Source: Atrichornis clamosus (Eukaryota; Chordata; Aves; Passeriformes; Menuridae). Taken from it: a stretch of DNA of 64,000 nt. The position numbers were made by a program, and so were the translations under genes. Below are positions 48,601-60,600 of the stretch, one piece after another (the stretch's first letter is position 1; the number at the start of each line of letters is the position of its first letter). The notes beneath the pieces are model-generated. The model worked only from the letters and a program-made list of their open reading frames with translations. It was not told the DNA's origin and did no database searches. The stretch covers positions 29,335 through 93,334 of the forward strand of contig WBMZ01010827.1 in NCBI GenBank assembly GCA_013400975.1. The letters run 5' to 3'.

Positions 48601-51227
48601 AGGAACTTCAATAAAACTTTGCAAACAGTTCCATTATAGCTTGTCAAATGCACGAGGAACCTCAGATGTAAGTTGTTTCATTCATATGTCAGTTTTGTCA
48701 ACATCACTGACTAAGGTATGGACCCTTACATTCAATCTCTGCACAAAAGAATAAATTGACAATCCAAGAATGGGGCTTTTAAGTGTGTTTTTAGCTCTGA
48801 CATTTTTTACCACCCTACAGGATTTTACAGCAAAAATAAGAAGAACTTCTAGAAAAAAACAAAGAAAAATTTACACATTATTTGAATATTGATAATATAT
48901 TCTAACCGGATAGAGAGCTTGCATAATTTAGTTTCTTCTTTTCACATGATTTTCCAGCAAGTTGGAACAGGCAAATAATTTACAAATTATTTTATTTATA
49001 TACAAGTTTTTTATAGATTGGTTCTATTATATTCAAAATGCTATTGTGTTTACAAATTACAACTGTTTAAAAATCATGGATTTTCTCTTTGTGGGGACTG
49101 AGTTCTTGGTTTTCACATCCTTTATGACCAGTGTCTGAAGCTCATATATGCATAGAGTATTCTTTTTTCAAAATTCACTACTCTACATAGGAAGTGAGAG
49201 AGATGTCATATAACTGGTACAAAGAATCTTGCAGCATAGAGTCAGAAAAAACCTGGTAAAACCCCTTGCATTCACTTCATACCTGTCTTTCTGCTGCGAA
49301 ATCAGTCCATCAGTTTCAGAGGGAGAATCAACTCCTTGATGAGGCAAAAGTATGTACTTAAGTAACTTTTTAAGACTTTCAGTACAAGTTACTAATTTCT
49401 CATTTAATCTGCTTTTCGATACCTTTGCAGATTTTATAAAGAACTATAAAACAAATAAATAAGCAAAAAAGTCAAGGCCATTGCCATAAGTTCTAACAAG
49501 TGTCTATTATTAATCCAAAAAAATTAGATATTATAATTAGAAAATGAAGCTCAAATGTGAGACTGAACTAAATCACAGGCCATCCAATTAGTAAGTTCAG
49601 CAATCAAATCATTAACTTAATACAGGATGCATTCAATTCTTACGAGTCTCACTACAGGAATTGAATTCATTTGTTCAGTTCCTTCTCCCCAGTAGAAGTA
49701 ATCTTTTAAATTTGCTGTAATATAAAAATCCAAATTCATTTAACATTTGTCCTCAGGTCAAATGGAGATTCTTTTTTTCCTGAAATGCCTCTGTGTACAG
49801 GACACCTCCCTTCTCTCTCCCATTTCTTTTTATTCCCATTCAGTCCGCGTTCTACAGTCCTGAATCTGTAAGAGTCAACTGATCATACATGTTTTCTTAC
49901 AGGGGCAAGCTAGTTTTTCTGACAGTTCACACAAACATTTAAAGGGAAAACATTGCTATGGTTTACCAAAATACTTTAGATTCCCAGTGCCTGGAAATTA
50001 TTCTCAGTGTCTTCCCAAGGGATGGGGATTATTTCTTCTAGGAAGGAAGGCCGAAAAAACCCACAAATATATATATTAAAGAAAGTGTCTGTTATAACAC
50101 ATAAAACTATGAGAAAACAAAAAATGAGGCCTAAAATCTTTTTACTTTGTAGCATATGCTATTAGAATCTGTGTTGTAGTTCAGGAAAAAAGGTGAAACA
50201 AAACCTTTGCTTCCTTTAATGGTTGAGAGGGTGTGATATTTACTAAAGAAACACTCTTGTTCCTGCCTTAGACAGGGGGAGAACTTGTTCCTGTGGATAA
50301 ACTAAGCAATTAATTACTGTAAAAGAAAATAATTTGGCAATGATCCATGTTTGGTTAACTCCATTTGAGATGAATATAGAAGAGATTTTGGAGATTAAAA
50401 ATATTTTAATGGAATACAGTAAATTCAAGAGGCTTAGTCTAACAAGAATAAAATAAGCTGCATTTGGGATCTTTTTGATTTTAACATATTCACATCTTCA
50501 TTAATTTAAACCTTCTTAGTATCTAGTAATAGATTGGAACCCAAGGGAATACCACTCAGAGAATGGGGACATTGAATAAACTGCAGTGGAAACATTCTGC
50601 CCTTATAGGATCTAAATCTAAAATGGGTCCTTATAATGTAATTGCCTTTTTTCTATTTTAAACATTTAATGATATTTTATTGCTTGCTGGTAATAGTCAA
50701 TCAATGTCTTATGTTGCGTTAGCTAATTATGTTGAGAAAAACCTACATAATTTTCTAGCTGTAATTGGTGTTTCTATTATTCTGTTATTCTATTTCTTTT
50801 ATAAACTGTTTGCCTCATTAGTAGTTAAATTTTCATGCCAATAAACATACTAGAATATCCACATTTCTTTCTTGCAGTAAATTTAAGACATTTCTTATGC
50901 TAAATCACAATATCATCTAATTATAAACATTCTATGGCAGAGTATATTTATAATTTACTAAGAATAGTTGTTTCTCTTTAATTTTCTGCAGGTTTTATAA
51001 TGATCGGTAAGTACTACTTGTCTAACAAGCCAGAATCCTACCTAGTGGGTTACACACCTGTTTCTTGCATTTGTGGAAGACAACTATGAAAGTGCTGCTC
51101 CCATATCTTGTTATCCAAACAACATGGGCTGCTGTGTTAGAGACTGGTCTTCTACAGAGTATACATGGCTTTTCTTGCAGATGAGCTACACTTCATGACA
51201 TGAGCAGATGCAAGCTCACCGTGTCTT
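36646..51227. other. Long non-genic stretch
   Basis: No gene, RNA gene or recognisable transposon in about 14.6 kb. Small structures seen are a 21-bp-period duplication of AATTACAGTTTTATG (37684-37698 and 37705-37719), a 9-bp-arm hairpin at 39712-39744 (CTCTCTGAA, 15-nt loop, TTCAGAGAG), and a CTCF-like CCACCAGATGGT at 40551-40562. An (AAACC)4 tract lies at 41058-41077, and a 9-bp unit TTCTTAAAA repeats 2.7 times at 46427-46450. Open frames up to 112 codons (42391-42729, -) have no domains or conserved-looking composition. Confidence 0.6.
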
Positions 51228-51268
51228 AAACCAAACCAAACCAAACCAAACCAAACCAAACCAAACCA
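51228..51268 (+). repeat. (AAACC)n microsatellite
   Basis: A perfect pentanucleotide repeat of about 8 units, AAACC on the + strand. A shorter relative with 4 units occurs at 41058-41077. Its perfection suggests recent expansion and probable length polymorphism. Confidence 0.95.
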
Positions 51269-54200
51269 GAGGAGGCTGCACCACTCTGCTGCCTCAGTCT
51301 GCTAGAAATCAAAGCTGAGAGACGGGCATTATGATATTAACATTTACAGTGTGCTAACATGGTCACAGGGCTCCCAGCAGGGTCTGTGCATGGTCAGCAA
51401 GTTTTCCTCTGCATTCAAAGGGCCTATATACAGCAACGTGCTTGCAATTCTGTCTGTATGACCTCTCCCAAAGGCAAGCCAGATACACCATTTTGAACAG
51501 AATTTGATCATATGTTCCAATTGCTGTCAAAATAAGAAGGCTTAAAGTACAGGCAGTTTGAAAAATCCCCTTCCTGGAAGCACTTTAAGGTATGAGACAG
51601 AGTAACTATTGGGAATCTGGTTCTGAAAATATTAAGAACAAGAAAAAGAGGTCCTACTCTCGCTTTAAAGAAAATGCTACAGAATTTTGGCTGCAAATAT
51701 TTTTAACCTCATGATTTGAATTAGAAAAATAAATAATAAATAAATCTGTACTTTCTACCAGACACAACTATAAACAAATGTTGCCAAATACTCATGAATA
51801 ATTGTGATTATAAAACCACCAGCGTAATTTTTTTTCCCAGAAAGCATGTCTAAATAGAAATAAATTCAAGAAATGTGTGATCTGCTTGTGGATAAGCCTT
51901 GAACAGAAGGAGAGGTTAACATTTTTAGCTAAATTATGCATTGCAAATGGCTCACTCAGTTTTTTATCATTTGCATAAATGGCCCTGGTTCAAAATCTCA
52001 CTGATTGATTGCAATGGAGAAAATTTTACAGGCTTTTTTTTTTTTTTTCTTAACCACTCTATATAGGTTTCAAAACTATAATAGGGAGAAAACAAGAGCA
52101 ACAGTCCCATTTAAAGACCACCTTCCTAATCTTAATTAACATGTTTTTGTAAATTAAGTTCTATAACTGACCATTTGGAATAAAGAAGTTAGAATTTTAC
52201 TGAAAACATTTTCAAGTTTCAAACAAAAATCCTAACTATTAAGACCCAGTGTTTTATCCTCTGAAGCTATGCTTTTTAAGGAGGAGAATTTCTGTGAGTA
52301 GCAGTCTTCGGACAACTTTGTATTTCAGGAATACTGAAGCAGAGAAAAGACATGTTATTAGCTTAGTGAGTTTGCTTCTGTTTAGGCAAGTGGTAATGAG
52401 TTGCCCAGAGGTTTGCAGCAGTGGGTTTTGAGATATGGAAGGAGGAAAGCAAGGAAAATAAATCAATTTTTGTGATTTCTTCTGCAGTATTATTAAGACA
52501 CATCTTTCAGCATCATTACTTAATCACTGCTGTTTTGAAACTATTTACAGTACCCTTATTAGTCTGATGAAAAGCAACAGCCACTGAACTGCTAAAAACC
52601 AAACCAGAAAGTGCTAGGTAATGTAATGTATGAAAAAGAAAAGTCAATCAACAACTCAGATTTATATTATTTGTCATTCAGTCAAAAAACTCAGGAAATT
52701 CTGTGGCTTGACCTAAGAAATAAGAACTTCATATTTATTTCATTAACTGACTACAACATCAGCTTCAGATTCAGCAAAAAAATCAGATTCAGAATGTCTA
52801 TCTATTTAAGAGCCATGAATGGACTTACTCTATTATTGAAAATTGATACTTTCATAGGGCTGTTGAGAACTGCAGAGGTGTATAGTGCCTATAGAGTTAA
52901 GTCCTTCATTTTTCTTTTTTTTTTTTACTTCTCTTTGCATCATTCTTAGACTCTTGTATAGTCATCATCTGGTCAGGATGGATAGTTTTGCTATCAATAC
53001 AGTCACAGTTAATGAAAATATGAGAACATTTACAAGGCTCATCAAGATTTATGAACCAATAAGGAGCCTAGACTGAGGGGTTAAAAAAAATAGATTTAGC
53101 TAGCAGTCTAATCCTATCAAATTATTAATTCTGGAGTAGTTGCTCTTTCTGATACACATTATCTGCAAAAAAATGGCTTGAGCTTTGGGATTTACAATTT
53201 GAAAAATGCAAATTTTAAATTTGTACTTTCCTTATTTAGCTACATTCATTAGTTTTCCGGTTTTTTAGGTCTTGCTGTGATTACTTAGTTGGCAGACTCC
53301 TCATAGATGAATGCAGTTCACATACATTCAAAAAAGAAAATCTCTTTGGTATAATTTCAAATTTCAAAAGATTTTCAATTTTGGCTGAGATATGTGAACT
53401 TGCAAGGTACTTCAGATTTGTATATAGGAGGAAAGTTGAACCATTTGCACATGCCTTGCTTCCTAGATTTGGCCCATAGTCAGCCAAAGCAAGTGAACTT
53501 CTGTGAGCAAAACTGAATCCTTGATGTAAATTTGCTATTTTTAGTAGAAAAAAAAATGATGACCAAGTATTCCTGAGGAATTTCTGCAGTGTAATTCAGT
53601 TGTATCACCTTATTTTAACCTAAAGTGAGATCTAGACAGAATTTGCAGTTTAAAATGAACTGTAGGTTTGAGTCAGGATAACGACTACTCTAGAAAAAAA
53701 ATTGTTGAACATAGATTGATTTTTTCTCTCCTTTTATTCACATTTATAAATGAACAAAAGAATATTTCTACGGGTTAGAAGAACAATCAAGGTAGAGCCT
53801 TGCGCTGTTGGTTTTGTCTGGAGGCTTTTTAGATATACTTGGGCAAATACATCCCATCTCTCATGTATCATTGATTTAAACATATTAAATCAGTGGGTTT
53901 TTTAACTGAAAAGTGGGAGATTATTAAAAATGTTGACTAATATGGTTAATATAACAGGAATAGGTGTCTCAGAACTACTGGAGGCAGATATAATCAGAAA
54001 AACAAAGAGTGTTTAAACTTTGACTAAACACATTAAAAAGACATTATGATCACTAACTTAATGTTACCATAACTTATGTGTTAAGTCGATTATATTGATT
54101 GCAGCTGTGACAGTATAAGGATATAAATAAGGTAAATCCTGTAGGAAGATATAGCATTTTGGTTTTTAGACCATTGGCATAGCTTGAAAAAAGAGGGAAG

Positions 54201-57065
54201 CTTTTGGATCCATAAGCTCTTCTGCAATGAGAAAAAGAAGAATCATTCTTCAAAGCTAAGTACAAGTTTTAGAACAAATGCTGTGAATGTAACCTGATAC
54301 GTTAATCAGACTGGATGAAAGAAAATAGTTTATAGCAAAATTCTATGAAAAAAGAAATATGAGATGAATTACCATGATCCATGATCTCATTGTCTCTCTA
54401 GAGTTTACGATTTTGGAAAGCTGATGATGTTATTTTATTTTACAGCCCAATCATTTGAAGGCTGCTTCTTTTGATTTTTTTCCTTTTTATTTCTTTTCTT
54501 CTCTTTTTTTTAGATTTATTTTTTTTAGATTTTTATTGAGAACAAATACTGAGATGACAGAGATGAAGGTGACAAAGGATTTTTCCTTTATTGAGAAATT
54601 TAAGTGAAAACTTAATCACCACTAAGAGAACTTGAGCACATTTTTTATATAAGCTTATTCTGGTGTGTGGCGATTTTTTAATTCTATGCCAGTAATTTAC
54701 ATGTTTGTAAGTAATGACATATTTGCATATGCTGCTCAGTTAAAATCAGGTTTGAGCTAGTGCCTGATCTTGGAAATTTTGTTTCTGGGGACAAATACAG
54801 TTCTGAAGTCAAGAGGAAAGTTGGAAACAAGCTTCTGGGAAGCTTTTTTCTCCAGGTAGAGTCCTTGTTTTATATAACTCTTAATATATCTTTATATAAC
54901 TCCTGGATTCTAGTATTCAAAACAAGTAAATAACTTAGGAAAATTGCCAGGAAGTTCAACACTTGTTTTCTCTGTATTCTAAATACACTCTCCACAAGGT
55001 GTTTGGACTCTTCTCTATAAAAGTCTGCTTGCTGGAAAAAAACTCTCTAGATTGTTGAGATGGGTATCACAATTATGTTTCCCACAGCACACGTGGGTGC
55101 TTCCCGCAGGTCCTCTTATTAATTTAAGATATTAACAAGACAGTTTCATGGAATTATTACATTTGTAATACACATCAATTACAGAGTACTTTCCAATATA
55201 TTACAGGATACCTCTTCGTGATAAAGTGAGTAAGAAAAAAACCCCTACAGTCAAGTCAATCAATGTTTCACTAAGTTCAGTGGAAGGCTAAAGGCAGATT
55301 TATTCTAGTATTCCCTAACCTATAGTTAGATCAGACCATACTCACTGCTACCAGGCAAAAGATTGAAGAATTTCAATCAGATTTTCCCCAGATCTCCTGG
55401 CTCAGCTTATCTTAGCTCTTTCCATTGCTAGAGCAGTTTCATACTCTGCAATTTTTGAAATTCAAATTTAATTTTGTCTTATTGTACAAAAATATGAACA
55501 ACCTCATACTCTCTATACCACAATTTGTGTTTGAAGTAAAAACAAAAGCTACAAAAGATATTTCAGGAAAACTTACCTGAAGAATTATTGCTCCCAGATG
55601 CCACTAATTTGAAATGAAGACAACATTACCACCTGAACAAAAGCTGTTGCAGCAAGATTTGGGGCTATGTTAGCTGATAAGAATCATGAAAAGCACTGGA
55701 AGAAGAATGACTACCTGAAGGCCAAGGAAGTTCCCCTTATTTTGTTTAGCTTCCCAGCTCCCCACACCCCTCCAGCTTTGTATTCCTCTCTCTTTAAGTG
55801 CATTTATTTATGGAAAACCTAATTCCCTTCTATTCTCTTCACAATTGGACATATATGTAATACATCTTAGTCTTAAAGCTTACTACTTAAATCCTACTCT
55901 TGCTAAACAATCAGAAATACATATCGTAAAATGTGAATTGATTTTCCTCAGCAGGGTAGAATTTAAAGTGTAATGTTTTCCAGGCATGTACTTCATATTT
56001 CATACTTGGTTTTCAAATAAATTTTTTAAAGAAAATATTTTACTCCAATTTTAAAGTCAGAACTGCTGGAAGGTCTACAGTCACTGTCATGAAATGGCAA
56101 TGAAAATAATATTAAACTTTAATTTAATCAGTCAGTTATATAAGGATAATTTCCAGATGAATATCACAGACTAAAATGACTAGAAAATGAATAGAAAATC
56201 TGCAATCTATCACTGAATTTGTTGCTCTGTTTTGGGCAAGATTAAGAGTACCTGTGCAACTAAAAATATATTTGAACCACTCAAGGATGTTTGCTTAAAG
56301 ATATCTTTATCAAAGAGAAGAAAGTATTACTCAAAAAGAGTAAAACCAACCAAATAGACAAACAAACCTTTATTAAATAGAATTCCAGAAGTACTGACTC
56401 TAAGATATTTTCATAGCTTTATCTTTGCTGTCTTTGTCATTGAAGTCTGTGTGGTTGCAAACTACTGCACAATCTTTTTATTCGTCATGTAATTTTTTTA
56501 ACAACTGGAGAGACATTCCAAATTACAAATATCTGTGACATTTCATATCTCCTAAAGCATTTAGGATTTCTGAACTAAGTTAGCAGATATGACACTGAAC
56601 CTACAAAAAATGCTTGTCCTTATAAGACAGTTGCTGGAAGCTAAGAAGGACATGTGGGCTCTTCTAATTGGCTCTAGACATCAATGTTTAAGCAACTAAA
56701 GTCTACCATATATTTTTAATTACTACAAACCTTATATTTTCTTACTAAAATTTGCATTTTTCTTATTGTTCATGTTTTCCAAACATTTTCCCCTCTGTTG
56801 TTCTCCTTTTGACTTCTTTCACTTTGATGAATTCTGAAAATGAGGCATCCCAATATATTCCAGCTGAGACCTACCAACACTAAGTAGAATGAATTATTCC
56901 TCAAATGTTTATTACCTCATTTTGGAAATAGTTTTATCTTTTAGTGTAAACCTCCAACAAAATTCACATTTTTGCCTAAATAGATAGCAATTTTAGTTTT
57001 CTAAAGCCAAAGTATTTTCTCAAATACAAAATATTCCCTATTCATTAGGAGGCATTTCAACTATA
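51269..57065. other. AT-rich DNA without recognisable genes
   Basis: No gene or transposon recognised. There is a T15 run at 52034-52048, T-rich tracts at about 52905-52926 and 54470-54537 (with a near-duplicate TTTTTTTTAGATTTA word), and a short E-box (CACGTG) near 55089. The 112-codon frame at 52611-52949 (+) is AT-driven and has no domain. Confidence 0.6.
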
Positions 57066-57632
57066 TAGAAGTCAAGGACCACGATGAGGAGGTTGCGTCT
57101 CTGGGTAGGAACCTGGGGAAGGCTAACAAGGCAGATATCCCGGTGGAAGTCTGATATAGACTACCCAACCAGGATGAAGGGGCAGGTGAAGTATTCTATA
57201 AGTGTCTGACTGATGTTTTACAATCACTAGCCCTTGTTCTTCTTGGAGACTTTAATTTGTTGGATGTTGGCTGGAAACTCAACACAGAGGGGAGGCAGTC
57301 TAGGAGGTTTCTGGAGTGTGTGGAAGACAATTTCCTGAGACAGCTGGCAAGTGAGCCTGCCAGGGGTGGAACCCCATTAGACCTGCTGTTTACAAACTCA
57401 CAAGGGCTGGTGGGAGATGCTGTGGTACTCAGAGGCTGTCTTGGACATAGCAACCATGAAATTATAGAGTTTTCAATTTTTGGTGAACTAAATAAGGGAG
57501 TAAACAAAACTTTTTTCAAGAAACAGCTTGAACATGGCATCTAGTACTATGGTCTAGTTGGCATGGTGGTGTTCATTCAAACACCATGACCTGGGGGGTC
57601 TTTTCCAATCTTAGTGATTCTATGATTCTATT
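57066..57632 (+). mobile_element. Internally deleted CR1: endonuclease fragment joined to 3' tail
   Basis: The left part (about 57066-57509) is the C-terminal half of the CR1 APE-type endonuclease. It keeps the GDFN motif (57245-57256), a RRFLECVEDNFLRQL block and a GGTPLDLLFTNSQGLVGD block. The final catalytic S-D-H motif reads S-N-H (57449-57457). From about 57510 the sequence switches to the CR1 3' tail (a TTTTTTCAAGAAACAGC-like start, GGTCTAGTTGGCATGGTGGTG, TCTTTTCCAATCTTAGTG and the terminus ATTCTATGATTCTATT). The whole reverse transcriptase domain is missing between the two. Either one element lost its middle, or two same-strand insertions abut. A 95-codon frame remains open across the endonuclease part but is not functional. 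Confidence 0.93.
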
Positions 57633-60600
57633 CAGCACAAGTTCCATTCCAAAAGAACACACTATCCTTACTAGCACTGTGACACAAGTATGATTTATTA
57701 AGTATCTGGTCCATTTCCTAGGTTGCAAGACCCAAAACCCAGAGACATTATGATAGACCACCTTTTAATATTCTCCATTTTTTATTCAGTAAAGGACTCG
57801 GTCATGCTTGGTTTCATCTTCAGCATTTTTCTTTATTTTGCTTATGAAAATGTTATACCAGACTATACAAAGGCTTTTTGAAAAAAATATGTAATACACA
57901 TACTACCTTCCTACTAGAGCAATAATCTCACCAGTAAAAGGAAATTAGGCTTGTTACAAATATCTTGATTGTACTAATGCCAGGTTTTGTGTATGTTTCA
58001 ACATCATATCCTAGGTACTACAAACTGATTATTTAACTCTTTGTTTGAGGGGTTTTTCTTCTCTCCAGCTCTCCCTGGAATGGGCTGACTAGTAAATACT
58101 TCTGCACTCTCTTTTTCCCATTGACTGTATTCTTAAAACCAAACATTACTATGTGATATGGATGACCTGAGTACATCCTCCTCCTCCCCATCCTGCTAAT
58201 CTGGCTGATAGGCCTCAGATGGAGACAGCTCCTTGCTTTGCACAGGGTCACTGGTTGTACTGGTTGAAAAGTCTGTCCCTTTTCATTTAGGAGCTACTGT
58301 AATTTTGCATTGCTATTGCTAGGAACAGAAATAAGATTTTATGAATTTGCAAGGCCTCTAGACTGAGTTTTGACTGGCTAGCTTTGTCTTAATATTTCTT
58401 GACCTGTAGCTTTGTTTTGTTTTAGCTATGACAGAAATTTCTCTAATCAGCCAAGTGTGTTTGTCTAATTTGTCTTACCTTTTCTTATCTTTTTGTCGTA
58501 GAGCTACAGTTGTATGTAGATAGTAGTAACAGCAATTTTTCTAGGCAGAATGAGGTATTTATAACCCTTGCAAGAAGACACAGTGTAAATATACATGGTA
58601 AAGATACAGGTTTGATAGAAGAGACCTTGAAAAATGGAGACGTGGGACAGGGCATTGAGGAGTACAGGCAAGGTTTGCTACTGAGGAATATACAACTATA
58701 AACTGGTAAGTAATGGTCAATAAAAAAAAAAAAAGGAAGACCTAAAGATCCTCAAAACTGGTTAATAGGTAACAAAATTAACAAGGTAGTAGAATCTAAC
58801 ATCATAATAGTACACATTATACAATAGCATCATACATAAAGAACATCAAATATAGGCACTTGATACAATCTGGAGTGACAGACCAATGTAGACACAGAAG
58901 GAAGTAAATATGTGTTCTCTAACTCTGTGTGCGTATGTATAATGGAGAAAAAATGAGAGGAAGAAGAAATTGTGAACAACATCATAACTTTTCCAGTGAA
59001 GGACTCCCAACACTGGCGACTTGCCATAATATGCCTGACCCCCTTGAACCATGACCAGAATGAAAACACCAACCTTAGGACCTGGAGGAGTGGTGAAAGG
59101 GTGTGTAACATGAGAAAAAGGCATAGACACTAAGTGTGTATGTTACATCAATAGCAGACATGGAATTAAAATTGTTTACAAGTACTCTATCTGCATTGCT
59201 ATTGCATTGCTGTTCTTTGTTTTTCCTTAATAATATTTGTTTCATTCATAAGATCAGGTCTACAGTTTTTGAATTACATTAAGTTTCACATTATACTAAT
59301 ATTAAATGCTTGATTTTGCTTGCATATATATGTGTGTGTGATGTTTCCCTTGCCCATTAACAAGATTCTGAGAATAACACTCGTTTTGAGGTGAGTTCTC
59401 ATGCTTGGCTCACAAACAAAGTTTCACTGCAGCAGCAGTGTAGCCAGTAACAGAGCTGGTCAAGTATGCCCTGACTTTCCTTATTGTTGTTTGGATCTGA
59501 TTCTGTCTTGGCATTGGAAGAATGACACGGCTATAAGTTTGCCTGGTAAGCCTTGCCTCCTGGCTGCCCTAAAAGATGTCTAGCCCACCATGCTCCGGGT
59601 TGCTGGATGATGCCCTGAGCTGCCCTGCAGTCCCCACGGCAGCCCCACCCTGCAACTCCCAGTCCCCTGAACCAGGCAGCAGTGCCTGGTGAAAGCAAAT
59701 TATTCATGTGGGTTTGGAGCTAAAGCTGGTGTCATTGCAATTACTTTGGTGGTTATTTAAATATAGATTCATATCTGAATAAAGGAGACAAAAATGATGT
59801 GAAAGTGGAATTCTGGTGGTTTTGTTTTGATCAGGTGCCTTTGTTTGGTTGGTTTTTTTTTTAAACAGAAGGCTCTGATAAAGTTTGAAAGGAAATACAG
59901 CAAATGAGTTAAGGCAGATAATTAACTTAGTCATGTAGACCAAGAAAAATCTCAATGAAAGTTTTGTCTTTCTATTTTCTCAATTAAAGTTGAGTGACCT
60001 AACCAAAAGTTGTGTTCCATGATATTCTTTTTCCTATTTGGAGCACTTTATACAAATTAATATTTGGAATACTCTATAAGAAAAGCAAATGCTTCTTAAT
60101 TATAAATTATTTATATTTTCTAATTCTTGTTCCTTTGTTCAAAATTAGGAAGCTAAGAGAGGCCATAAATTTGGCTAGAATGAAAGCTTGTTAAAATTAG
60201 TTTATTTGTCCTAGAAAACATAGATTTTAATGTCTTCTTCCTTTATAAATCAGTATCAGAATATTTGTCAGAATAGTCTTGACTGGCCTTAATACATGTG
60301 GATTTTAACAGAAAGAGGCAGAGAACTCATTCTAATAAATACAACTTTTAGAAAAGTTATCATTGTCTGTAAGCATAGAAAGGAATATTATTGTATCATT
60401 TCATGGGGGACAAGGAAAAAATCACTAGAACCTGAATAATCTTACTTTCTATAGATTTAGGTTAGGACTAAAGCAACAGTTATTAGGGAAAAAAAAAGAT
60501 AACTTTGCACAACAGTTCTTCTGTAAGCCTAATCAGTACTATGATTTCAATCTTAATGGGATTTTGGCATCTAATAGTTTTCTTTAGAATGAGTACCTCG

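Noticed and set aside
57196..57540. 114-codon minus-strand frame
   Set aside because: It is the antisense shadow of the CR1 endonuclease frame on the plus strand.
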